Counted from the stretch's first letter, positions 28,357 to 36,385 are shown. The stretch is DNA of 64,000 bases from Lacrimispora sp. BS-2 (GCF_040207125.1 NZ_CP157940.1:2976001-3040000), one strand, 5' to 3'. Made by a program: numbers and translations. The notes: generated by a model from the sequence alone, not told the origin.

Positions 28357-28976
28357 TATGCGTACACCTCCTCGATTGCTGCAACAGCAGTCTTGGTAGC
28401 AACAACTGTGTTGTACTTTAAGATATCGTATACGTTGATGGTGTTAGCAAAAGCGGTCTTAACAGCAGCGATGTTTCTTGCGCTCATTACTGCATTTGCG
28501 CTGTCGTCGCCAACAACTACAAGAGCTTTGGATACCTTTAAGTTATTTAATACAGTCTGGAATTTCTTTGTCTTGATCTCATCAAACTTTAACTCGTCAA
28601 CAACGATGAACTTGTTGTCATTTACTCTGCTGGTCAGAGCAGACTTAAGAGCAAGTCTTCTTTCCTTCTTGTTAAGTCTGATTGTATAATCTCTTGGTGT
28701 AGGAGCAAAAACAACTCCACCGCCTGTCCACTGGGGAGATCTTGTTGAACCCTGTCTTGCGTGACCGGTTCCTTTTTGCTTCCACGGTTTTCTTCCGCCG
28801 CCAGATACTTCTGCACGTGTCTTTGCTTTCTGTGTTCCCTGGCGCTTATTTGCAAGCTGGCTTACGACTGCCATGTGTACGAGATGCTCATTTACATCTA
28901 CGCCAAACACTGCATCGTTTAACTCTAATGTGCCAACTTCTTTACCTTCCATATTGTAAACAGATACGTTTGCCAT
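28356..28976 (-). CDS. rplD: 50S ribosomal protein L4 (uL4)
   Basis: 206 residues. The extended loop is seen as [19 protein letters not shown] and [14 protein letters not shown]. In other bacteria L4 represses its own S10 operon through the leader RNA, which makes the structured leader at 30231-30455 of interest. Confidence 0.98.
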   Translation of the reverse strand: MANVSVYNMEGKEVGTLELNDAVFGVDVNEHLVHMAVVSQLANKRQGTQKAKTRAEVSGGGRKPWKQKGTGHARQGSTRSPQWTGGGVVFAPTPRDYTIRLNKKERRLALKSALTSRVNDNKFIVVDELKFDEIKTKKFQTVLNNLKVSKALVVVGDDSANAVMSARNIAAVKTAFANTINVYDILKYNTVVATKTAVAAIEEVYA

Positions 28977-29005
28977 CTGTATGATCCTCCTTTCTTATAA
29001 AAGCA

Positions 29006-29641
29006 TTAGTTAGATGCCTTTACTGTTTCCTTGATTGTTACTAAAGACTTCTTAGGTCCTGGTACGGCACCCTTAACCAGAATCAGGTTGTTTTCTGCAT
29101 CAACCTTAACGATTTCAAGGTTCTGGATTGTAATCCTCTTGTTACCCATCTGGCCAGGCATCTTTTTGCCCTTGAATACCTTGCTGGGATCAGAAGCAGC
29201 ACCGTTGGAACCTGCATGACGGTGGAACTTGGAACCGTGAGCCATAGGTCCTCTGGACTGTCCGTGTCTCTTAATAGCACCCTGGAAACCTTTACCTTTG
29301 GAGATTGCGGTTGCATCGATCTTGTCGCCTGCCGCGAAGATCTCAGCCTTGATTTCATCTTTTACAGAATACTGATCAGCATTCTCAAGCTTAAACTCTC
29401 TTACATATCTTTTGTAAGATACACCGGCCTTATCAAAATGGCCTTTTACTGGCTTGCTGACAAGTTTTTCTCTCTTATCAACGTAACCAACCTGTACTGC
29501 ACTGTAACCATCGTTCTCTACGGTCTTTACCTGTGTTACTACACAAGGACCAGCCTGAAGAACTGTTACCGGAGTTAAGACTCCGTTTTCATTGAAGATC
29601 TGTGTCATTCCGACTTTGGTAGCTAAAATACCCTTCTTCAT
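29006..29641 (-). CDS. rplC: 50S ribosomal protein L3 (uL3)
   Basis: 211 residues. [19 protein letters not shown], and the loop [20 protein letters not shown] close to the peptidyl-transferase centre. Preceded by a 271-nt gap with hairpins rather than the usual short spacer to rpsJ. Confidence 0.98.
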   Translation of the reverse strand: MKKGILATKVGMTQIFNENGVLTPVTVLQAGPCVVTQVKTVENDGYSAVQVGYVDKREKLVSKPVKGHFDKAGVSYKRYVREFKLENADQYSVKDEIKAEIFAAGDKIDATAISKGKGFQGAIKRHGQSRGPMAHGSKFHRHAGSNGAASDPSKVFKGKKMPGQMGNKRITIQNLEIVKVDAENNLILVKGAVPGPKKSLVTIKETVKASN

Positions 29642-29912
29642 GTTTTTACCTCCTGTTTGTTAATTCTACAGCGGATTGCTTTCGCAATCATCCTAGAACA
29701 GCCCAATATACGTGGAACACTATGACTCCGTCTGACGGTATCATGATCGCACTGCAATCATGATCACCATTCGCCGCTGACAGAAAGTGGTAACACTCTC
29801 TTCTCGCTTTTGCTCATGGAGATGTTGATTCCTTACAGGAAAAAGTGTTGCTTCTATATTAAAACCCTTCAGGACATGCATGGAATAGTTTCCATAATGG
29901 TTCTGATGAAGA
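29642..29912 (-). promoter_or_regulatory. Structured spacer between rpsJ and rplC
   Basis: 271 nt without a gene. Contains GATTGC-GAAA-GCAATC, a stem capped by a GNRA tetraloop (29689-29674), and a pair of ATCATGAT palindromes around 29739-29767. No clear promoter was found. It may be a second control point for rplC onward, or mRNA processing. Confidence 0.45.
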
Positions 29913-30230
29913 TTATTTATTCTTCATCTTGATATCGATATACACACCTGCCGGCATTTCCAGTCTGGATAATGCATCAACAGTCTTCTGGCTTGGTGTA
30001 ATGATATCAATGAGTCTCTTATGCGTTCTCTGCTCGAACTGCTCTCTTGAATCTTTGTACTTGTGAACCGCCCTTAAGATGGTTACCACTTCCTTCTTGG
30101 TTGGTAACGGCACCGGTCCACTCACTTTTGATCCTGTCTTTTTTACAGTGTCGATAATTTTACCTGCAGACTGATCAACCAACTGATGATCATACGCTTT
30201 TAATGTGATTCTCATTACTTGACTTGCCAT
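29913..30230 (-). CDS. rpsJ: 30S ribosomal protein S10 (uS10)
   Basis: 105 residues; [48 protein letters not shown], and [26 protein letters not shown]. First gene of the operon; also the NusA/NusB partner NusE in antitermination. AAAGGAGG upstream. Confidence 0.98.
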   Translation of the reverse strand: MASQVMRITLKAYDHQLVDQSAGKIIDTVKKTGSKVSGPVPLPTKKEVVTILRAVHKYKDSREQFEQRTHKRLIDIITPSQKTVDALSRLEMPAGVYIDIKMKNK

Positions 30231-30455
30231 AAAAAAAGTCGCCTCCTTTTCGCACTTAGTAGAAGTACGACAAGCGGTGACTGTACACGTTCCCGTGTGT
30301 GTCCTATAGGATCACACACTGACTTCCTGTTTAGATAAACAGAATTTTAAATTGTACAGTGACTTGTCGCCAGTTTCCTAACTTGACATTCGCTCCACGG
30401 AAAACCTGCTTTTATAAGCAGCAACCTCACGCTTCACAGCTATCCTGCCACAGCC
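30231..30455 (-). promoter_or_regulatory. Structured leader RNA of the S10 operon
   Basis: About 220 nt from promoter to rpsJ. CGACAAG/TGACTGTACA near 30268-30286 pairs with TGTACAGTGACTTGTCG at 30353-30369, enclosing two perfect hairpins: GTGTGTG/CACACAC (30295-30319, loop with CCTATAGG) and CTGTTT/AAACAG (30327-30342). This makes a cruciform-like fold. L4-mediated control is known for S10 leaders elsewhere; here it is inference. Confidence 0.65.
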
Positions 30456-30460
30456 TTTGT

Positions 30461-30489
30461 ATGATAACATATTTTTTTTTACATTGCAA
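30461..30489 (-). promoter_or_regulatory. Sigma-A promoter of the S10 operon
   Basis: Minus strand TTGCAA, 17-nt A-rich spacer, TATCAT. Confidence 0.87.
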
Positions 30490-30500
30490 GCATTTTTTTC

Positions 30501-30541
30501 AAAAAAATTGGCGTAAAACCTGATTTTCCAGGTTTTACGCC
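30501..30541 (-). terminator. Intrinsic terminator of the wall-binding gene upstream of S10
   Basis: Minus strand GGCGTAAAACCTG, short loop, CAGGTTTTACGCC, then AATTTTTTT. It insulates the S10 promoter just downstream. Confidence 0.92.
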
Positions 30542-30557
30542 ATAAATCGCTCTTTTC

Positions 30558-31910
30558 CTAATTCCATGCCGGTTCTGTGGGGGTTCTGCCTTCTCCGCTT
30601 GGGTTTTCATCATCTACCTTTAATAAATTCCCGTTGCTTCCGGTCTTATACTTCACTCCCTCAGAGTTCTTTACCGTGGTATTTTTGGCTACCTTGCCGG
30701 AAGTATTCACCACATAAGTAGTGGTGGTGCTTCCTGTCGGAATGGCAATGGCTTCATATTTGGTTCCTTCATCCGCACATTGAAGCTTTCCCATATAATA
30801 CAGGGAACCATCCTTAACTCCGGTATAACCGCGGCCGCTGTCACTGAAATAATAGGTGGCATCGCTTCCGTCTCCCTCGATCACCTTTACCCTTCCCTTT
30901 TGCATGGTGCTGGTTTTCTTATCTCCGAAATAAAATGCCGTATATTCTGAAGAATTTCCAATCATCACCTTCTGCAGTCCATATACAGGGTTGCCCAGGT
31001 TGTTAAACAGATAGGTTTTATCATTAATTTTAGTTATATTCTGAGTGGTGGCCTTTCCTTCCTTTGGACCGGTCTTTGGAACACCGGAATTTGAAAAATA
31101 AAACCATTCTACGCTCTCTTCATAGCCGGAAATATCCTGAGGCGGTTCCACAGAATACCAGCCCACTCTCAGTTTTCCATTGCTGTCATAATATTTATAA
31201 TTCTGGATATCATACTCGGCAGTTTCAACTCCAACGTTCTTCCAGCCGGTCTGAAGCGCTCCCTCTGAATCAAAGCAATAGGCTACTCCGTCAATCTTAT
31301 AGGAAGCATAATCCCCGGACATATCCCTTGGTGTATACTTTTTCCCGCTGTCATTAAAGTAATACCAGTATTTTCCATCGTCGTTATCCCCAGGAGTGAC
31401 ACGGTCACTGTCGTAATTGCTGTCCGGGGAGAAAAGCTTCTGCCAGCCGGTACGCATGGCTCCATCGGTTCCGCAGTAATACAGATTATCAAGGACCCAG
31501 CCGGTCTGCATCTCGCCATTGGGATCAAAGTAATACCACTTGTTATTGATCTTGGACCAATTATCCATAATGGCTTTTCCGCTGCTGCCAAAATAATACC
31601 ACTTGTACTGAGAGCTGCCTGAATCCTGGAATTTCATCCACTTATCCGTGACCAGGATTCCGTTGGAGTCCATATAATAAGTATTTTCCACCCAGGTATT
31701 TACGGCCATCTCACCATTGCTGTTTAAATAACGCCAAAGGTTGTCCGCTCCCTTTTTCCAGGTATTTGTAACTCTGTTCCCACTATCATCTTTATAAATC
31801 CATGCATTCCCCGAACCAGACTGTTCCCAACCAGCCCAAGCGTCCATGGATGAAGTACCAATTGCCAGCATAGCCGCAGCAGCTAACACAATGAGACCTT
31901 TTCTTTTCAT
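30558..31910 (-). CDS. Secreted protein built of cell-wall-binding aromatic repeats
   Basis: 450 residues. Signal peptide (KGLIVLAAAAMLAIGTSSMDAWA), then almost entirely aromatic repeats such as NKWYYFDPNGEMQTGW, DNLYYCGTDGAMRTGW and YYMGKLQ, of the choline/glucan-binding class. No catalytic domain is visible; the tail is Pro/Glu/Thr-rich (GEGRTPTEPAWN). A third member of the type found at 10800-13076, though lacking the FN3-like part. Own promoter and terminator, so a single-gene unit. Likely wall-attached; ligand unknown. Confidence 0.85.
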   Translation of the reverse strand: MKRKGLIVLAAAAMLAIGTSSMDAWAGWEQSGSGNAWIYKDDSGNRVTNTWKKGADNLWRYLNSNGEMAVNTWVENTYYMDSNGILVTDKWMKFQDSGSSQYKWYYFGSSGKAIMDNWSKINNKWYYFDPNGEMQTGWVLDNLYYCGTDGAMRTGWQKLFSPDSNYDSDRVTPGDNDDGKYWYYFNDSGKKYTPRDMSGDYASYKIDGVAYCFDSEGALQTGWKNVGVETAEYDIQNYKYYDSNGKLRVGWYSVEPPQDISGYEESVEWFYFSNSGVPKTGPKEGKATTQNITKINDKTYLFNNLGNPVYGLQKVMIGNSSEYTAFYFGDKKTSTMQKGRVKVIEGDGSDATYYFSDSGRGYTGVKDGSLYYMGKLQCADEGTKYEAIAIPTGSTTTTYVVNTSGKVAKNTTVKNSEGVKYKTGSNGNLLKVDDENPSGEGRTPTEPAWN

Positions 31911-31951
31911 ATCCTCACTCCTTACAGGGATTTCCTTTTTTGCTATTATTT

Positions 31952-31980
31952 ATTTTAACAATTAATCTTAGATTATTCAA
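31952..31980 (-). promoter_or_regulatory. Sigma-A promoter of the 450-residue wall-binding gene
   Basis: Minus strand TTGAAT, 17-nt spacer, TAAAAT. Confidence 0.78.
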
Positions 31981-32231
31981 CTGTTTTAATCTTTCAATTC
32001 TATTACGAAATTATTTCCCTCTGCCTTTTTTACGTCTTTACCTTAAAAAGAGCAGTCAAAAATATTGAAATATTTGATTTACTGAGTTTATTTACTGAGT
32101 TTCACATCAACTCGAAAAAAGAAATGCAAACTAATAGGACTGAGTCCTGTACAATACAGAATCCAGTCCCATAAAGCTGCTTAATGAAATGATGCCCTGC
32201 ATAGAATCCTCAAACAAGAATTCTTTTTAAG
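31981..32231. other. Intergenic region with one hairpin
   Basis: AT-rich. The only structure seen is GGACTG...CAGTCC with inner CTGT/ACAG at 32137-32169, probably the terminator of the Cys-rich gene, though its T-tract is poor. Confidence 0.5.
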
Positions 32232-32447
32232 CTAATTGCAGCGATTGTTACAGCCCCAGCTGCCACAGCATCTATTGCACCGGTTGCAGCAGCCCCGATT
32301 ACAGCAATTATTAAAGCCGCTGCTCCAGCCCCAGTTACATCCATTGTTCCAGCCCCAGTTACATCGGTTGCAGCAGTTATTATTGATTCCCCAATTCCAG
32401 CCGCAGCCGCAGTTACCGGCAGTAAATCCTATATTAAAACAACACAT
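32232..32447 (-). CDS. Small Cys/Asn/Trp/Gly-rich repeat protein
   Basis: 71 residues, of which roughly a quarter are Cys. Begins MCCFNIGFTAGNCGCGWNWG and continues as degenerate CNRCNWGW / NNGCNWGW / CCNRGCCNRC repeats. GAGGTG stands before the ATG and TATAAT-like sequence further up (32475-32480). No family recognised. Composition recalls spore-coat, metal-binding or adhesive Cys-rich peptides; no evidence chooses between them. The opposite strand also has an open frame, a by-product of the repeats. Confidence 0.6.
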   Translation of the reverse strand: MCCFNIGFTAGNCGCGWNWGINNNCCNRCNWGWNNGCNWGWSSGFNNCCNRGCCNRCNRCCGSWGCNNRCN

Positions 32448-32657
32448 AAATTTTACACCTCACAATTTGGAATTATACTATATTATATAGGACAAAAGAC
32501 AAGGTGTGATTATAGCCCTTTTTCCATCGATTTTCCCGTACTTGACGCTCCCGGCTCTATCCAGTATAATCAAGGAAGTTCAAATTGCCTTTGGCTCATT
32601 GAACGGATCATTTGAGAAAACTACTATTAACTATTTATGGAAAGGGCGGCACCAATT

Positions 32658-33524
32658 ATGTGGATTGCAGACGGCTGGAAAGATTATGAAGTGATAGACT
32701 GTTCAGAAGGAGAAAAGCTTGAGCGCTGGGGAAACTATCTCCTTGTTCGTCCTGACCCACAGGTTATCTGGTCCACTCCCAAGAAAGAAAAAGGCTGGAA
32801 GAAAATGAACGGCCACTATCACCGCAGCGTGAAGGGCGGAGGCGAGTGGGAGTTTTTCGATCTTCCGGAACAGTGGACAATCAGTTATAAGGATTTAACC
32901 TTTCAATTAAAGCCTTTCAGCTTTAAGCATACAGGACTCTTTCCGGAGCAGGCAGCCAACTGGGACTGGTTCAGTGAAAAAATAAAACAGGCCGGACGGC
33001 CTGTAAAAGTGCTGAACTTATTCGCCTACACCGGAGGTGCTACCCTGGCAGCGGCAAAGGCCGGAGCTTCTGTCACTCATGTTGATGCGTCCAAGGGAAT
33101 GGTCGGCTGGGCCAAGGAAAATGCCCGCTCCTCCAATTTAGAATCCGCTTCCATCCGCTGGATCGTGGATGACTGCGTGAAATTCGTTGAAAGAGAGATC
33201 AGAAGGGGAAACCATTACGATGCGATCATTATGGATCCTCCTTCCTACGGAAGAGGGCCAAAGGGCGAAATCTGGAAAATAGAAGATGCCATACATCCTC
33301 TCGTTCATCTGTGCGCCCAGCTTTTATCCGAAAAACCACTGTTTTTCCTCATCAATTCCTATACCACAGGCTTGGCTCCTTCTGTATTAACCTATATGAT
33401 ATCCATTGAGGTGAAACAAAAATACGGCGGTGTTGTAGAGTCCGGGGAAATCGGGCTTCCAGTCACAAGCACCGGTCTTCTCCTGCCCTGCGGCGCATCC
33501 GGCAGATGGTCGGCAAACGCGTAA
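32658..33524 (+). CDS. SAM-dependent rRNA methyltransferase-like protein (RlmI/RlmK type)
   Basis: 288 residues from the ATG at 32658, giving the family-like start MWIADGWKDYEVIDCSEGEKLERWG. A small N-terminal beta domain precedes a Rossmann methyltransferase: motif I VLNLFAYTGGATLAAAKAGA, acidic end HVDASKGMV, and catalytic-loop motif DPPSYGRGPKGEIW. DPPSY/F is typical of RlmI/RlmK 23S rRNA cytosine-5 or guanine-7 methyltransferases. The exact site is not known. No strong ribosome binding site is visible, so the start is uncertain by a few codons. Confidence 0.82.
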   Translation: MWIADGWKDYEVIDCSEGEKLERWGNYLLVRPDPQVIWSTPKKEKGWKKMNGHYHRSVKGGGEWEFFDLPEQWTISYKDLTFQLKPFSFKHTGLFPEQAANWDWFSEKIKQAGRPVKVLNLFAYTGGATLAAAKAGASVTHVDASKGMVGWAKENARSSNLESASIRWIVDDCVKFVEREIRRGNHYDAIIMDPPSYGRGPKGEIWKIEDAIHPLVHLCAQLLSEKPLFFLINSYTTGLAPSVLTYMISIEVKQKYGGVVESGEIGLPVTSTGLLLPCGASGRWSANA

Positions 33525-33531
33525 GACCCGT

Positions 33532-34569
33532 TTACCTTCCACCGTTTAACAGACACCACAGGCCCGGAAGGAAACGCCTTAACAACCGCCCTATCTGATA
33601 ACTGAAGAAGACACAAAAAAGCGGCATGAGCAGAAACAGGCCAAACGGCACTGCAGAAACAGTCGGGAGCAGCAATGCTCCCGTTTTGTTCATCAGCCTC
33701 ACCATGGCAAAGTGAGTTGCATAAAGGAAAAAGTTCTGCTTCATCCATTCCTTTGCCTCTATCAGATGCTTCTCCGGTACCATGAGCCATAATCCCACCG
33801 GAACAAGAAGCCGGAAACATACGTCAGAAGCTGCCATCTCCCCTTTGATATCTCCTGGAAAATCAACCCAGTATAGAAAAAAGGCTGCTATAAGAACCGC
33901 GGCACCTGCCTCAAGGTATTTTAAATTCCAGGGCCCTTCTACGATCTTTTTCCCATGAATGGCTGCAAAGGCCCCGAAAGAATAATAAAACAGGGCATCC
34001 AGATTCAAAAAAGGAAGCACCGCTCCCATATAGATTGCTGCCAAAATTCCCGCAAGAAATAAACAGCCCGTTTTCTTCCGCTTTACAATGATATAAATAA
34101 GGGGGGCCAGAAGGATCAGCTGGATCAGTTGGTTCAAATACCAGAATACATAATTATACTTATAATGAAGGACCGATTCAGCTGCCATGGTAATTGTAAA
34201 AGGCACTTTTCCCTTTCCTATGATATCAGAAAGCACCGGAATCCGGCTGCCGACGACATATCCAAGATAGTAAAGGAAATTCCATACAATATAGGGAACC
34301 AACACGCTCCGTATCCTGGAATTCCACTTTACCATGAGGCGGTCCAGAGTAAAGCCTCGAAAGAAAAGATAGGAGGAAATCAGGAAGAAGCCCGGTACGG
34401 CAATCTGCGCCACCGCGCCACCTAAAAACCGTTCCATCCAGTCTGTCTTATAGGCCAGCCTTGTGCTGCCTAAGAACAATACCGCATTGTAGGAGTGGAC
34501 CCATATGACCAGAAAACTATATAGAAATGTAAACCATGTGATTTTATTTCGAAAATATTTTTCTTCCAC
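33532..34569 (-). CDS. Membrane acyltransferase, acyltransferase-3 family
   Basis: 345 residues from a GTG at 34569, chosen for AGGAGG six bases upstream. About ten membrane segments; the first contains WVHSYNAVLF with the conserved His of the family, followed by FFLISSYLFFRGF. Members O-acetylate peptidoglycan, polysaccharides or lipids at the membrane; the substrate here is unknown. Convergent with the methyltransferase gene, only seven bases apart and without a visible terminator. Confidence 0.85.
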   Translation of the reverse strand: MEEKYFRNKITWFTFLYSFLVIWVHSYNAVLFLGSTRLAYKTDWMERFLGGAVAQIAVPGFFLISSYLFFRGFTLDRLMVKWNSRIRSVLVPYIVWNFLYYLGYVVGSRIPVLSDIIGKGKVPFTITMAAESVLHYKYNYVFWYLNQLIQLILLAPLIYIIVKRKKTGCLFLAGILAAIYMGAVLPFLNLDALFYYSFGAFAAIHGKKIVEGPWNLKYLEAGAAVLIAAFFLYWVDFPGDIKGEMAASDVCFRLLVPVGLWLMVPEKHLIEAKEWMKQNFFLYATHFAMVRLMNKTGALLLPTVSAVPFGLFLLMPLFCVFFSYQIGRLLRRFLPGLWCLLNGGR

Positions 34570-34736
34570 GAAAGCCCTCCTCTCTGCATTTTTATATTTT
34601 ATCACAGGACAAGAAGCTTTATCAAACTATTTTCACCAAAACGATTCTGATTGGTCAAATGAGGCATTACTACCAAAATAAGGAAAATTTTCAAAATTTT
34701 CACATGTTTTTCCACCCTACTGCGTAGGGTATATGG
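34570..34736. other. Intergenic region upstream of the subtilase leader
   Basis: AT-rich, divergent space between the acyltransferase and the subtilase leader. It contains the dyad at 34714-34730 and no gene. Confidence 0.5.
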
Positions 34737-34742
34737 TATAAT
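34714..34742 (+). promoter_or_regulatory. Subtilase promoter with operator-like dyad
   Basis: TATAAT at 34737-34742 with no good -35 box at 17 nt. Instead a perfect dyad ACCCTAC-TGC-GTAGGGT (34714-34730) sits six bases before it. This fits an activator-dependent or repressed promoter (a MerR-like dyad between the boxes is one option). The regulator is unknown. Confidence 0.65.
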
Positions 34743-34745
34743 ACA

Positions 34746-34890
34746 CACGAAAGCAATGAGCAGTGCGAAACAGTCCATGACAAGATTTTCGTTGTGCCTG
34801 CACATAAGAAAATCTTGTCATGAACTGTTTCATAGGGCGAATGCCCGTGAGCTGGTAAAACCGCAGGTTTTACCAGCTGCACTGCGGACC
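34746..34890 (+). repeat. Structured repeat, copy B (5' leader of the subtilase)
   Basis: Head CACGAAAGCAATGAGCAGTG (34746-34765), right at the expected transcription start. Long stem GAAACAGTCCATGACAAGAT (34767-34786) pairs with ATCTTGTCATGAACTGTTTC (34812-34831), one mismatch; loop TTTTCGTTGTGC, CT, GCACATAAGAAAA; hairpin GGGCGAATGCCC (34835-34846); third hairpin AGCTGGTAAAACC/GGTTTTACCAGCT (34850-34878); closing GCACTGC (34879-34885) pairs with GCAGTGC of the head. Confidence 0.88.
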
Positions 34891-34946
34891 TATGGCATAA
34901 TAAAAACAATTTCAAAAATTGTTTTATATATAAGGAGATAGAAACC

Positions 34947-36248
34947 ATGAAAAAAACAACTCGCGCTGCCTGTCTGATCCTAGCCCTCCTTCTCGCAGGC
35001 CTGCCCTTTATTAACAGCCCTGATCCCGGAAAAGCCCCCCAAAAGACCTTGACCAGCGCACTTCAAACATATTCTTCGGACAGCGGACAAGCCTTGCGGA
35101 CTATGGCCCTTGGCCCGGGCCTTGTAAACTTATCCCCCTCGGATGAATTTTCCACTTACCAGTGGGGACTAAAAAATGACGGAGAATTCCACCTTATAGA
35201 GTTAAAATCCAGATTTAAATCCGTTGATAATATTTACGATGGGAGGAAATCAAAAGATGGCGCATTAAAGCCCGGCCCCGGAGATTATGAATCTACAGTA
35301 ATCGGCGCTGTCACGGGAATTGATATTAACATACAGCCTGCATGGAAACTTTATGACCAGGCTGAAAACAAGCGTTCCGTTATTGTTGCCATTATCGATA
35401 CCGGCATTGATATCAATCATCAGGAGCTTAAAGATGCCATATGGACCAATCCCGGCGAGATTGACGGGGATGGGATCGATAACAACGGCGACGGATATGT
35501 GGATGATATTCACGGTTGGAATTTTTATTCCGGAAACAACCAGGTCTTTACCGGCAGTGAGGACACCCATGGAACCCATGCGGCAGGAACCATCAGTGCT
35601 GCACGGGGAGCCTACGGCATTGCCGGAATCACGGATAATAATTACGTTAAGATCATGCCCTTAAAGGCCCTTGGAGGCGAAGACGGACTGGGATCCCCGG
35701 AGGCAGTAATCCAGGCTATCCATTATGCCGAAGCACATGGTGCTTCCATCTGCAATCTGAGCATGGGCACCACTGCTTACAGTGAAGAACTGGCCCTGAC
35801 CATAAAAAATTCCAGGATGCTGTTTGTGGTTTCCTGCGGAAACGGCGGAATCTCCGGACTTGGATATGATACAGACATCTACCCTGTTTATCCGGCTTCC
35901 CTGCCTTATGACAACATCATTTCCGTGGCAAACCTCCTGTTTGACGGAAGCTTGGGCAAGGATTCCAACTATGGCGCAAACAGTGTTGATATAGCCGCCC
36001 CTGGCAGCTACATATTAAGTACTGTTCCAGGAAATGCCTATGGCTTTATGAGCGGCACTTCCATGGCAGCTCCCATGGTAACAGGCGTAGCCGCTATGCT
36101 CTATTCCTACCGGCAGGATATATCCCTGTCTGATGTAAAAAATATTCTTTTAAGCTCCAGCAGGAAGCTGGATACCCTGACAGGAAAAATGGTAAGCGGA
36201 GGCCTTTTAGATGCCCACGCCGCCCTGACATGGCAACATTCACGATAG
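34947..36248 (+). CDS. Secreted subtilisin-like serine protease (S8 family)
   Basis: 433 residues. Signal peptide (TTRAACLILALLLAGLPF). Catalytic triad visible: Asp in VAIIDTGIDINHQEL, His in DTHGTHAAGTISA, Ser in GTSMAAPMVTGVAAML; the oxyanion Asn is in VVSCGNGG. A DGDGIDNNGDGYVDD loop resembles a calcium site. There is no clear pro-domain; residues about 50-110 carry the QWGLKN...AWKLYD segment common in clostridial S8 proteases. AAGGAGA before the ATG. The gene lies between repeat copies B and C, and its last codons and TAG lie inside copy C. An AAAACAATTT/AAATTGTTTT hairpin (34903-34925) precedes the ribosome binding site. Confidence 0.93.
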   Translation: MKKTTRAACLILALLLAGLPFINSPDPGKAPQKTLTSALQTYSSDSGQALRTMALGPGLVNLSPSDEFSTYQWGLKNDGEFHLIELKSRFKSVDNIYDGRKSKDGALKPGPGDYESTVIGAVTGIDINIQPAWKLYDQAENKRSVIVAIIDTGIDINHQELKDAIWTNPGEIDGDGIDNNGDGYVDDIHGWNFYSGNNQVFTGSEDTHGTHAAGTISAARGAYGIAGITDNNYVKIMPLKALGGEDGLGSPEAVIQAIHYAEAHGASICNLSMGTTAYSEELALTIKNSRMLFVVSCGNGGISGLGYDTDIYPVYPASLPYDNIISVANLLFDGSLGKDSNYGANSVDIAAPGSYILSTVPGNAYGFMSGTSMAAPMVTGVAAMLYSYRQDISLSDVKNILLSSSRKLDTLTGKMVSGGLLDAHAALTWQHSR

Positions 36249-36385
36249 CAATGAGCAGTGCGAAACAGGACAGGAAAAGATTTTCGTTGTGCTTGCACAT
36301 AAGAAAATTTTTTCCTGTCCTGTTTCATAGGGCGAATGCCCGCGAGCCAGCGAATCTGCAGGATTCGCTGGCTGCACTGCGGACT
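36241..36385 (+). repeat. Structured repeat, copy C (overlaps subtilase stop codon)
   Basis: Head CACGATAGCAATGAGCAGTG (36241-36260), one base different from copies A and B, and that difference creates the subtilase TAG. Stem GAAACAGGACAGGAAAAGAT (36262-36281) pairs with ATTTTTTCCTGTCCTGTTTC (36307-36326), one G-U. Loop TTTTCGTTGTGC, TT, GCACATAAGAAAA; hairpin GGGCGAATGCCC (36330-36341); third hairpin AGCCAGCGAATC/GATTCGCTGGCT; closing GCACTGC (36374-36380) pairs with head GCAGTGC. Confidence 0.88.

Noticed and set aside
32236..32490. Gln/Leu/Pro-rich plus-strand ORF opposite the Cys-rich gene
   Set aside because: Its composition is the exact antisense product of the CN-W repeats; only the minus strand has a ribosome binding site.
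34602..34805. Small ORFs reading antisense through the structured repeats (also 36094-36300 and, for copy A, 13305-13571), all starting MC-HNEN
   Set aside because: The shared start is just the conserved loop read on the other strand. Stem changes preserve pairing, not a protein frame.
34746..36385. CRISPR array or phage attachment sites as explanation of the repeats
   Set aside because: Only two copies with a 1.3-kb gene between them, no short spacers, and internal palindromic structure.
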